From Tillandsia leiboldiana (taxonomy: Eukaryota > Streptophyta > Magnoliopsida > Poales > Bromeliaceae), in contig CM055074.1 of the NCBI GenBank assembly GCA_029204045.2, positions 15,861,164 to 15,925,163 on the forward strand: 64,000 nt of DNA. The letters run 5' to 3'. The position numbers and the translations under genes were made by a program. Under the pieces are notes generated by a model. The model saw nothing but the letters and a program-made list of their open reading frames with translations, was not told the origin of the DNA and made no database searches. Shown one piece after another: positions 45,291-54,908 of this stretch (position 1 is the stretch's first letter; each line of letters begins with the position of its first letter).

Positions 45291-45302
45291 TGGTATCAGA
45301 GC
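45291..45302 (+). promoter_or_regulatory. Primer-binding site of Na-1
   Basis: TGGTATCAGAGC two bases after the 5' LTR; initiator Met tRNA type. Confidence 0.92.
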
Positions 45303-46221
45303 GGCACGATCCCAGGGATCGGCGCGCACATCATCTACCGCAACCGAAGGCAACACCTCAATTAGCCACAGGCCACAATTAAAGGCAACACAAAAAAATT
45401 CGAAGGAAACACCACAACCGAAGGCAACACCACCATTAGCCGCAGGCAACAATCGAAGGCAACACCGAAACCGAAGGCAACACCACAATCAGCCAGGCAA
45501 CAATTGAGAGCATCACCGGCACCGAGGCACAGCAAGGCAACAACAAGCATCAGGCAGCAGGCTACTGAACCAGCAAGGCAACCACGAGCACAACAACCAG
45601 AAAAAAATCAAAGGCAACAAGAAACCGAAGGCAACATACAAGCACACGAACCACCATCGGAGGCAATCTCTAGCATCGCAACAGGATACAAACCGGTGGA
45701 ATCGGGGGAAGGCGCGGAAGCCTCCAACTGTTCGATGAAATTCCGTCGGCCGCAACTCGCCTCAGCATAGCATCATAGGCGCCAACATATAGGAAGGCAA
45801 CAACCACCCATTTATTGGGAGAGACACAGAAGCCGCCAACCGTTTGGCAAAATTCTGCAGTTGCCTCAGGGGAACATCATCGGCACCTCGGCAGATCGCT
45901 ATAGTAGACTTCGATTCCTGTCCAAGGCAAGGAGTCAGGGAGCACAAACAAGCAGAAATTGGAAGAAAAAGCAACAACCTGAGTTGTAAAATTACAAGGA
46001 AGGTCCTAAGCATCAAGATCATAGGCAATCAGCACACAAGCAGCACCAGACCACGTCACAACTAGCTCGCAAGCAGCAAGTCGATTGGGAACCATTCCAC
46101 GGCAACTACGAGAGGCTACTGTTCTATTGGTTAGAACAGCTCCTGAGTCTCAGCAGAGCATCATCGACCCTTGACAGTCTTATTATAGCCGGAGCAAGTG
46201 AAGGTAACCCTGCAGAAGAAG
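45303..46221 (+). other. Na-1 leader with degenerate GGCAACA repeats
   Basis: From about 45348 to 45640 the motif GAAGGCAACAC or a variant occurs about a dozen times at irregular spacing of 15-40 bases. No zinc knuckle or known gag motif is seen. From about 46080 a frame continuous with the main ORF shows no upstream ATG. Confidence 0.7.
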
Positions 46222-48606
46222 ATGGCAAGGGAAACCAAGTGGCATCAACTTACCGCTAAAAGTAACGAAAGCTTTGAAGGGGTACTACGCGTTACCAAGG
46301 ATTTCCATGTGAAATTGGATGTCGTGGCACAGCGGATTGAAGCTCTACGACAGGAAGAAGCAAGGAGATACGAGATCATGATGCAGGATGAAGCAAGAAG
46401 GTATGAGATCATGATGCAGGAGGGCAACCGCAGACATGAACAACTCTTAGAGTTGATTAAGTGCCGAGCTGCATATGCTAGAGGACAAGGAGCTGCAGTG
46501 CAAGCTCTAACTAGGGAGAATGAGCAAATGCTCAGAACCACCCCCGTAGAACAAAGAGGCATCTCACTGAGTAACTCCAAAATAGACCAACCGACTGCAA
46601 TGAGAAAAGTAGAGCAGCGGCACTTAGAGCCTCAGCAGATGGAGTTCAACAAGAAGCATGACATGAAGCTAAGAGATGGTGCGAGCAAGCTGGAGGAGTT
46701 GCTGCAGCTGCTCTCAGCCCAGCCATCTCTACCCAAGCCTGCCCACCTTACTACAGCAACAGGAAGTGCCCCAGAAGCAGCCGAGAAGAGGGGTTATAGT
46801 TCTAAAGAGGGAATTAGTGAAAAATTTGTGGGACGAGGCACAACAAATGTGAAAATGGAGATGCAGGGACTGCCTAAGAAAGGTAGAGAGGAGTATGATA
46901 CAGAGCATCAGTGCCAGAGTAGCTCATTGCATGCCTTACAAGCCCACCTAGAGGATTACAAGGTCGATGAATTAGAGACAGCTAATGAAGTTGGAGAACT
47001 AAAGCAAGAGAACCATAATTGCCAACAGGTGGGAAGCCATAGAAGACCTGAGGTGGTGCTGAGGGAGGAAGTTAGCCAGCCAGAGGAGTCACTGAAGCAG
47101 CAGGCAGCTCTATTGCCTCCACCCAAGGTTGCCAACACTGCCACAACACCGAGCTTGGAGGGAAGCAACTCGAAGGATCACATCATTCCATTGCCCCCCA
47201 GAGTAAACAAGGGTACAGGGCCCCACTCGGAAACTCATAAGTTACAGGAAATGGAAGGGCAGCAAAAGGTGTTGAAGCTAGCAGGTAATTTCGATATTCC
47301 CAAGCCAGGAAATAGCCCCACACTACTAATTTCCGCAGGAGACAAAAAGTTCACAGCATACAAGGGACCGATGGAAGATAATCCAGCAAGGATGGAAGAC
47401 TTATGGTTCATCCTTAAGCCAAGTCTAGTAGAAGCTGGGAGGGAATGCATCCTTGTGCATGGAGATAGGAAGCTAGGGACCCCGCGCGAAATGCCTCACC
47501 CCTGTTGTCTAGCACTGACCTACGAACAGGTTAAGCTGAAGGAGACTAACAGTGACTGGAAAGCTACATTACACCGAGAAACTAAATGCAAAGCACTCTC
47601 TGTTGTGGTGCCAAGGTGGGAGCAAGCGGTGCACGGCCATTGCGAAGGAGACCCTCCAGCCAAAGGAGTTACTGCAGAACCACTAGAGCTAGGGGTGGAA
47701 AGAAGACTACAGCAAAAGGGGCAAGGGTGTGAAATCGCCTTAAGAGCTAAAGGGGGAAGGAGATCTAAAGATAGATACCAATGGTTGGGGCTTGCAGGAG
47801 GGGGGTACCACAGTGGAATCCATATTTTGACAACCTTACAAGATATATATATCTACTACCCTCCAACCCTTACCTGGATTAGAATGGAAGAGGCCATGAG
47901 GAGCCCCACATGGAGCTGGAGCAGAGAACAGGACAGATGTAAACTTAGGGAGCAGCTGAGTAAAACACAGCAAGGAGAGAAGTACTACCCTGCTAGAAGA
48001 AGAAGCGACAGAGCTTTTGGAGAAAAGGGATCAATTTTACCCAAGAACAGGCGCCTACGAGCATGCCAGCAAGGTGACGAGAAGAAAGCGGAACTCACCT
48101 TGGGTCACCGTGGACCATACCAGACTACGGGGCAAACAGGGCAGATTGCACGCAGGTTGCGACCCTCCGAAGGCCCAAAAGGGAGCCCTGGTCCCCAACG
48201 GGTGTCGCCGTCCATGCAGCAAGCCGAGGGAGGAAGGGGACTGAGGGCACAACTCGAAAACACTCGGGTCAGTCCAGAAGACCACCGGAGGCTCAAGGTT
48301 ATGCTTAGGGTAGCAACTCGGAGGAAAGGAAAGCTGTCGAGGAGAAGGTCACGCGGGCCAGACCCATCCTTGAGGACAAGGATGGTTTTAAGGGGGATGG
48401 ATTGTAACGTCCGATGCCAACAAGAGCGACCCCGAGGTGAGAAGAGACGGGAAGGAGCCGAGGTGGGACCGGAGGTGGAGAAGACGGAGCAGGATAGAAG
48501 CCTCTTGCGCAACCCCAGCTCGCGGATTAGGGCACCGAGGAGGGAGGCGACAGGATACACGCGGCAAGTTGAGAGGAGAAGCAGAGGAGGGGTGGAGCGT
48601 AGCTGA
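46222..48606 (+). CDS. Long ORF of Na-1, unknown product (794 aa)
   Basis: First ATG of the frame is at 46222. The frame crosses the polypurine tract and ends 204 bp inside the 3' LTR. The protein is rich in Glu, Lys, Arg and Gln. EARRYEIMMQ occurs twice in tandem (about residues 46-66), and residues 25-160 and 240-290 look like coiled coils. The C-terminal 250 residues are Arg-rich. No zinc knuckle, protease DTG, RT YVDD or integrase residues. In another frame just before the tract, ILEDKDGFKGDGL resembles a gypsy pol C-terminus. It could be a gag-like structural protein or a chance-open remnant; I do not recognise it. Confidence 0.55.
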   Translation: MARETKWHQLTAKSNESFEGVLRVTKDFHVKLDVVAQRIEALRQEEARRYEIMMQDEARRYEIMMQEGNRRHEQLLELIKCRAAYARGQGAAVQALTRENEQMLRTTPVEQRGISLSNSKIDQPTAMRKVEQRHLEPQQMEFNKKHDMKLRDGASKLEELLQLLSAQPSLPKPAHLTTATGSAPEAAEKRGYSSKEGISEKFVGRGTTNVKMEMQGLPKKGREEYDTEHQCQSSSLHALQAHLEDYKVDELETANEVGELKQENHNCQQVGSHRRPEVVLREEVSQPEESLKQQAALLPPPKVANTATTPSLEGSNSKDHIIPLPPRVNKGTGPHSETHKLQEMEGQQKVLKLAGNFDIPKPGNSPTLLISAGDKKFTAYKGPMEDNPARMEDLWFILKPSLVEAGRECILVHGDRKLGTPREMPHPCCLALTYEQVKLKETNSDWKATLHRETKCKALSVVVPRWEQAVHGHCEGDPPAKGVTAEPLELGVERRLQQKGQGCEIALRAKGGRRSKDRYQWLGLAGGGYHSGIHILTTLQDIYIYYPPTLTWIRMEEAMRSPTWSWSREQDRCKLREQLSKTQQGEKYYPARRRSDRAFGEKGSILPKNRRLRACQQGDEKKAELTLGHRGPYQTTGQTGQIARRLRPSEGPKGSPGPQRVSPSMQQAEGGRGLRAQLENTRVSPEDHRRLKVMLRVATRRKGKLSRRRSRGPDPSLRTRMVLRGMDCNVRCQQERPRGEKRREGAEVGPEVEKTEQDRSLLRNPSSRIRAPRREATGYTRQVERRSRGGVERS
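48390..48402 (+). promoter_or_regulatory. Polypurine tract of Na-1
   Basis: AAGGGGGATGGAT directly before the 3' LTR at 48403; primer site for plus-strand DNA synthesis. Confidence 0.88.
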
Positions 48607-49282
48607 CCAGAGAGGAGAAGGAAGCCCGACTAAAGGGGTGCCCATAGAGCTCACGGACCCATTCCTTGTGGGCTCCCATAAAGGGGCCACGGAAGAATAA
48701 CCACTCAAGCCCAACTAAAGAAGAGCCACTGAAGAAGCCCGTGGAAGAGGGCCCAACCTGAGAGGCCCGACTTAGGGAAGCCCAATATCGGGGGTCCAAC
48801 CGAAGGGGGCCCATCCGAGGGCCATAGTAGCAACCAACAAACAGACTTAGAGACTTAGTACTGTTACTAAGATAATGCTATAGTTTAGTATAGTAGATTA
48901 GTTAGTTACAAGTAAGTAATTAGTGAGATACTATATATATCAGAGAAGTAGAATGTAACAGGCATGAGGAAATTAATACAAGTGTCTTTACCTCTTTCTC
49001 AAGCTTCTCTCTCCTTCTCTCTCTCTCTCTCTCTCTCCTCAATCTCTCAATTCCCCAAACCTCATCTTCTTCCCCAACTATCTTCTCTAGCCCAATTCTC
49101 TCCCAAATTCTTCTTCTCTATCTCCAATCCCACTCTACATCCTCCCCACTACTCCCAACTCCTCTCAGTTTACCGCCAAAAATCCCCAATTATCCCACAG
49201 TTAACCACCCATCATCCCCGACGCCGTACCGGCCTCAGAGCAGTGTCATCATCGGCGGTTGCGAAGGGTCCGGGTTGTTACA
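48403..49282 (+). repeat. 3' LTR of Na-1 (880 bp)
   Basis: Identical to the 5' LTR except GATGCC for GACGCC near the start, ACAGGCATG for ACATGCATG, and one more CT unit. Confidence 0.95.
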
Positions 49283-50765
49283 CCGATCTTGGTTCTTGCG
49301 GCGTTGGAGATCCGGATCCGCTCCCCGTAGATGATGGCGTATCGTTCTCCGGTCTCCGGACGTCAATCGGGGCGATCCGGTTCCTCCGCTTTCTCATTCT
49401 TTCCTTCTTTTCTCCTCCGGTTAGGGTTTCCTTTTCTTTTCTCTCTTTTCCTTTCTCTCTTTTCAAACTAGGGTTTCGTTTGGTTTTCGGTACGCACAAA
49501 AGAGAAGGGTTTGAGGAGGCGATCTTTTACGATTAGGGTTTCCGTTCAGTATACGGGAAATAAATAAATCTCGTTATTAATTTATCCCATTTTATTTTCC
49601 CGTTTCATATGTACGTACCCTCAAAATCTCCCTTGGATATTTTTGACTCTAATTAATTAATTCTTTAATTAATTAATCCTACGGGATAATCCACCTTTTT
49701 AATATCTGTAACCGAATAACAAATTCTGTCACCGATTAATTAATTCTTTAATTAATTAATCATACAAGATAAATCCACCTTTTCCTCATAAAGCGTGCAG
49801 GATATTTTGCACGGATTCCGATGCACCCCACAGTTACCGCGACCTTCAGAACCCCATCCGGGAGATCCGTAAGTCGGATTTTGGATCCGATTGCACCGTC
49901 GCTCATCGTTCTTCGAGCTCTATCACCGAAAAATACCCGCACCGCATGTTAGTCAACTCTAAAGAGCCCGATATTTTAATTCCCTCTAACTTACACTTTA
50001 TTAGCAGGAGGGTAAAATAATACTAGAAAAGTCGTGTCATTACAACGGGCGAAACGGGCCAAATCCGAAAGTCTGGCCGTACATTCGGGCGCCTGAAATG
50101 TACTGTAGCGTGCCCGGAAAGTACTATAGCGGGCCTGGATTTGGGTACTGTAGCAAACCCAGTTCGGCGTTGGTGGGCTGGTTACTGTAGCAGCCCGGTC
50201 CAGATCGAAGCAGCGCCCGAAAGTTACCGTAGCGCGCCCGGATCACGAGGCAGTTGGCACGGATCCCGAGGCAGTTGGCACGGGATCCCGAGGCTCGGGC
50301 GCGAAATCTCGAGGCATGGCAAGCGCGCGCGATGCGCTGGGCGCGCGGCTCGAGGCACGTGGGGTAGGTGGGGGACGCCACGTGGCGTCTCCCCATTGGA
50401 CGCAGCGGCCGAGGGCACTGGCGCGCGACGGGAAGGCGCGCGGGCCCTGGCACGGTGTCAGCGGGGGCAGGCCACGTGTCGGCCTCCCGTTTGCGGGTCA
50501 GCGCGACGCGACGCGCAACGCGATGCGTCGTTGCTGCCGCAGGCGTGGTTGCGGTCCACGTGGCGGCCGCCGATTGGCTGCCGCTGTTCCGTGGGCGCGG
50601 TGCACGGGTCCAGGGACACGTGTCGCTCCCCGATTGGCCGAACGCGGGTGACGTGGCGCCTCGCTGGCGCGGCGTGGACGCGTGGACCGCGGTGCGGGGC
50701 TTACTGTAGCCGCCCGAATCAGTTTCGGGCGCCCGAAAGGTGCGCCCGAAAGTGGGATTTCGGCC

Positions 50766-50771
50766 TATAAA
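50766..50771 (+). promoter_or_regulatory. TATA box with upstream palindrome
   Basis: TATAAA in CGGCCTATAAAGGCCCG. The perfect palindrome TTTCGGGCGCCCGAAA (50723-50738) ends 27 bp upstream. Confidence 0.7.
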
Positions 50772-51114
50772 GGCCCGAATGGCCCCATTTCTTCCCATTT
50801 TCTCCTTTTTGCTCGCACCGAGAGGCTTAGGGGAGGGAGAGGGCGATTTGTGGGGGGGTTTTTCGAGGGTGCGTGAGAGCGCCGTTGACCCCGTGGAGCG
50901 CGTAAGGTGTTCCAAGGAGCTGGATGGACGCGTGTGCATGCGTTGGACGGCGCGACGATGTCGAGGTAGGTCGGACGTATGTGATTTTGGGGTATTTTGG
51001 CACAGTTTTGGGTTTTCCTTTTGGATTTTGGATTTGACCCCATGCCCTTGTGCGTGTTAGGGACCGAGTTTTACTGTGCCATCTTTCTACACGAAGTGCC
51101 GCCGGGCGTATCTT

Positions 51115-51498
51115 GGTGCACCGTTTTGCGTGCAAGCTTGGGGTAGACATGCACCGTTTTGTGCGCGGACTCGACGAACATGCACTATTTTGCGTGCGGA
51201 TTCAAAAAGCGTGCACCGTTTGGCATGCAAACTTTAAAAAGAACGTGCACCGTTTTGTGTGCAAATCCGAGGTACGTGCACCGTTTTTCGTGCGGTTTGA
51301 GTTGACGTGCATCGTTTTGCGTGCAGTCTCTAATATTGCACACCGTTTTGTGTGCAGGGTTAGAAGAACGTGCTTCATTTTGCTTGCAACGCTAAAGAAA
51401 AGCGTACACCGTTTTACGTGCAAACTTGAGGTACATGCTCCGTTTTGCGTGCAGGTTGAGTTGACGTGCCCGTTTCGCGTGCAGTCTCTAATGTTGTG
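51115..51498 (+). repeat. Minisatellite of twelve 31-34-bp units with inverted-repeat core
   Basis: Each unit holds GTGCACCGTTTTGCGTGCA or a variant: arms TGCAC/GTGCA around CGTTTTGC. Spacers of units 5, 6 and 7 recur in units 10, 11 and 12, giving a five-unit higher-order period of about 160 bp. The 172-codon frame through it repeats HRFVCK-like peptides and is most likely accidental. Confidence 0.85.
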
Positions 51499-52096
51499 TG
51501 TAGGTTTTTATATATTAAGGATCCACAAGGATCTAAGTAGGTACTATAAAACAACTAGAGGGGGGTGAATAGGTGTAATACTTATAAAACCAAATCTCAG
51601 TGCAAAATAAAAACCAATGCGGAAATAAAAAAAACAGCACACCGAGATATACGTGGAAACTCCAATCCAGGAGAAAAACCACAGGACCAACACGCAATAA
51701 CAATCCTCTAAGAAAAGAAGAATAACAAGGTGATTACCGACTCCACGGACTCAATCCCTCCTTCAACTTCTTCGGACCTTGCGCTCCACCGATTGCACGT
51801 CCACTGCACATGTTCGAATCCACGAACGCCACTCGAATCCACGAGCACACGTTTCGAATCCACGAAACGCCTTCAACACACCGAATCCACGGTGCTACGT
51901 CGAATCCACGACGCAAACTTAGCCGATAGAAATATTGGCTTCGATGGTGATCCTTTGCTTAGATTATCATTGAGGAACCGTAGAAGAAATCTCTAAGCAA
52001 AGACTAGATCAATTCGACAAAAGATAGATCTTGGAAGAACCGTGGAATTGGCCTAAAAGAGGCTAAAAAGAAGAACGATAAAAACCTAGCCTCTAG
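51499..52096 (-). mobile_element. Co-B LTR fragment, cut by Gy-D
   Basis: Starts TGTAGGTTTTTATATATTAAGGATCCACAAGG and matches the first 600 bases of the other Co-B LTRs but lacks their tandem duplication. It holds the octamer array (51812-51914) and hairpins. TTGTG at 51494-51498 is the expected target duplication. The rest should follow beyond Gy-D, outside the window. Confidence 0.85.
51812..52062 (-). other. Octamer-hairpin array and two long hairpins of Co-B
   Basis: Five GAATCCAC cores (complement of GTGGATTC) at 51812-51914 with arms GTTC/GAAC, CTC/GAG, CGTTTC/GAAACG, CACC/GGTG and CGTC/GACG. Then CTTTGCTTAGA (51953-51963) pairs with 51992-52002, and TCAATTCGAC (from 52008) with the complement near 52042, imperfect here but perfect at 56207-56249. 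In element sense the order is long hairpins then array, as in Co-A. Confidence 0.85.
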
Positions 52097-54903
52097 TGTC
52101 ACGCCCCCGGGGGTTTTTGAGTCTATCAAGCGGAAAATTGCGTATATTATTTTTTTTTTCTTCTTAACAAGGTAACTTAAACCTCATCCCCGGTGCGTGC
52201 CAGACCGCCACATACACAAATTCTCTCTGCCCACGGACAGAGTCTCCTTTGTATATGCACGGCGTCTCATTTACAACAACATACCTCAACCATCTACCAT
52301 ACAATAGACATACATCGTCAAACAGAGTACAGTAGTTTAACTAATGTTTAAAAAGACTGGTGTCCACTCGACACCTTGTTGTTTTATTTTCAAGCGGAAT
52401 ATTAAAGCGGCATCAGTGTTTAGAAAGGATAAAACCAACGGTTGCAAGACCCGTGGCCACACGGCACTTCGTTTTGAGAAAACATTTTCGAAATCATTTG
52501 GTTCGTCATGAAAACGTGCCGCATACGAAAACATCACTAAAAGCATCAAAGCATAAAAGTACACCTCATCCACAGCGCTAAGTAATACAAGTCCACGGCT
52601 AATACGATCCACAAGCAAACTAACTAAAAGAAGCATAAGGGAAATGAGATAATAAACCCAAGTATCTGACTACGGTCCTCGCGACGCAGTCTCACCGCCC
52701 TCCCAGCTAACGCACCTCGTAACACCTGTCACGGAGTGGGTAATGTCAGTGACAAACAAAGTAGATGTCTAATAACAATAAGGAATAAGGAGCAAACCGA
52801 AAACACCGGAACCTTTCGCTAAAACCCTGCACATATTAAGCTGTGCCCCAACCCCAGATTTATCAATTAAGTTGGGCACCAATCCCAGAGTACCTGTCTG
52901 GGAGACTAAAGTCTCCCCTCGTGCGCAAACACCTCTTTGATGCATTTAACCTCTTCACGGTGCTGGTGTGCTATTCTCAGCGGGCGCGAAGAGGTCCTCA
53001 CGGCTCCCACCCCTTTGTGAGGTACACGGGTCAAAAGAGACCACTTCTCCGGAAAAGTACACCCAAGCGGAGGCCAATCCGCCTGTGTACGTGCAGCATC
53101 CGAAATGGATTTGCCGAGATCGGCGTGTAGTGAGCACCGCGACCGTAGCCGCTTCAATTGTTAGATGAAATACAATTATGCGAAAGGTTAAACTGTCCAT
53201 CTACTTTGTTAGATAAATTAAGAGCACTTTAATGACGATAGATGCACTTACTGCACTTGTTGCACTTATCGCAACCGTACCCACCTATTTGAAGAGAAAT
53301 CGGAACACTTGAATCCTTCGCGCACCCCCGCTGCGCACTTGGACCTAAAGAAAGTCCGCAAGGATAACTATAGTCAAAAACGTGTACTAACATCCGAAAA
53401 CAAAAGACCCAATTTACTCTTTTCGACGGAAAAGTCCAACACCGTCCGGGTTGACGAAAACGGAAATCCCGCGCCGCCGTCGTCGTCCGCCGGAACCGCG
53501 CGGCGTGTCTCCGCGGCGACGCCCACGCGGCGCGGTGCCTCGCGCGGGTGTTGCCCGTGCGGCGGCCGCGCGGTGCCCGCGCGGGTGCGGCCCCGCACGG
53601 CACCCGCGCGGTTGCGGGTCCGCGCGGCGCCCGCGCGGTGCCCGCGCGGTTGCGGGTCCGCGCGGGTGCCGCCCGTGCGGCAGCCGCGCGGCGCCCGCGC
53701 GGTGCCCGCACGGTTGCGGGTCCGCGCGGGTGCCGGCCGCGCGGTTGCGGGTCCGCGCGGGTGCCGCCCGCGCGGCAGCCGCGCGGCGCCCGCGCGGTGC
53801 CCGCGCGGTTTGCGGGTCCGCGCGGGTGCCGCCCGCGCGGCAGCCGCGCGGCGCCCGCGCGGTGCCCGCACGGTTGCGGGTCCGCGCGGGTGCCGCCCGC
53901 GCGGTTGCGGGTCCGCGCGGGTGCCGCCCGCGTGGCAGCCGTGCGGCGCCCGCGCGGCAGCCGCGCGTCGCCCGTGCGGTGCCCGCACGGTTGCGGGTCC
54001 GCGCGGTGCCCGCGCGGTTGCGGGTCCGCGCGGCGGCCGCGCGGCGCCCATGCAGTGCCCGTGCGGTTGCGGGTCCGCATGGGTGCCGTCCGTGCGGTAG
54101 CCGCGCGGCGCCCATGCGATGCCCGCGCGGTTGCGGGTCCGCATGGGTGCCGTCCGTGACTCTCCTCCGCGCGATGCCCTAGCAGCACCGCGCGCCTCCG
54201 CCGTCCGTTCCGTGCCCTAGCATGGCGACGATGACGGTGACGGCGACGGATACGACGGAGAGACCCAAGAACTCAACAAAAGGGACGACGGAAAAACCCC
54301 AAATAAATTATAACAATTATTTTACTAACCGAAGATCGACGGGAAGGTTGTCCGGTCGCGTTCTTGCCTTCGGTTCGATGTCCGGGAAGATCGAGCTCCT
54401 TCTCTTTCTCCTTTCCCTTTCTTCCGGCTAGGGTTCCGTCTTTTCTTTTCTTTTTTTCTCTTTTCACCGATTAGGGTTTTTATTTCTTTCTTTTCTTTTC
54501 TTTCCGATAATCGGGATCCCTTATATAGCTCGTATTAAATCTTTAATTAATTTCCTTTTTAATTAGTACGTAAGAGAATTCTATTTTCCCTCATGGATAA
54601 TTAATTAACTAATTAATTATCCCCTACGAGATAACCCACCTTATCTCTAACGGGTGCAAGATATTTTGCACGGATTCCGATGCATGACTAATCACCGTAT
54701 CACCAGGAATTTCGTTCCGGGAGATCCCGGTATCGGATTTCAGATCCGATCGCACCGTCGGCCTTCTTTTTCCGCGCTCTATCGCAGAAAAATACTAGCA
54801 CCACACACCGGCCAACTTTTAAGAATTGAATAATTTTATTTCACTTAGAGGCTTAAATGACTACATGTAAGTCAAAAATACCTCGAAAGGCCGGATCACT
54901 ACA
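52097..54903 (-). repeat. 3' LTR of Gy-D (2807 bp)
   Basis: TGTCACGCCCCCGGGGG...GGATCACTACA. Nearly collinear with the solo LTR 25021-27818 apart from the GC-rich array, which is longer here (53520-54165, about eleven TTGCGGGTCCGCG-type marks). Confidence 0.93.
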
Positions 54904-54908
54904 CCACT

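Larger units (their letters stand above)
44411..49282 (+). mobile_element. Na-1, complete young non-autonomous LTR retrotransposon (4872 bp)
   Basis: LTRs 44411-45288 and 48403-49282, target duplication CCGAT at 44406-44410 and 49283-49287. Primer site 45291-45302, polypurine tract AAGGGGGATGG 48390-48400. The LTRs differ by two substitutions and one CT dinucleotide in about 880 bp, so insertion is recent. No protease, RT, RNase H or integrase is visible. It carries one long ORF and presumably uses enzymes of another gypsy element. At a rate of 1.3e-8 per site per year the age would be near 0.1 Myr (inference). Confidence 0.95.
31595..50044 (-). mobile_element. Gy-B2, complete but dead chromovirus-like gypsy element with three younger insertions
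   Basis: Both LTRs are present (31595-34962, 41809-50044) with target duplication ACGGG on each side. Order on the minus strand: 5' LTR, primer site, gag, protease/RT, RNase H, integrase remnant, chromodomain, 3' LTR. Removing Na-1 and two solo copia LTRs with their duplications leaves about 10.9 kb. The LTRs differ by roughly 1.5-2 per cent by eye in the first kilobase, yet the coding part carries many lesions, so it may have moved with proteins from another copy. Confidence 0.94.
41809..50044 (-). repeat. 5' LTR of Gy-B2, split by Na-1
   Basis: Without Na-1 and one duplication it is 3359 bp. It starts TGCCCCGAGGG instead of TGTCACGCCCCGGGGG, a small deletion at the U5 end beside the primer site, and ends GTGTCATTACA. 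The break by Na-1 is at 44410/49283. Confidence 0.92.
50050..51498 (+). mobile_element. Right part of the Gy-A-like LTR, promoter region and minisatellite
   Basis: Continues 31589 after Gy-B2. It has six TACTGTAGC-type motifs each followed by a GCCCGG-like block (50100-50230 and 50702), GC-rich CACGTGG-containing sequence, a 16-bp palindrome (50723-50738), a TATA box (50766-50771) and a CT-rich leader, the same plan as the Gy-A U3. It ends at the Co-B LTR at 51499 without a visible LTR end. Assignment to Gy-A is by organisation more than by sequence. Confidence 0.55.

Noticed and set aside
46198..46221. GTG start for the Na-1 ORF
   Set aside because: Plant translation would use the ATG at 46222; no support for the earlier start.
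51050..51568. 172-codon frame with HRFVCK-like repeats
   Set aside because: It follows the minisatellite, whose unit length is not a multiple of three, and runs into a copia LTR; no protein similarity.
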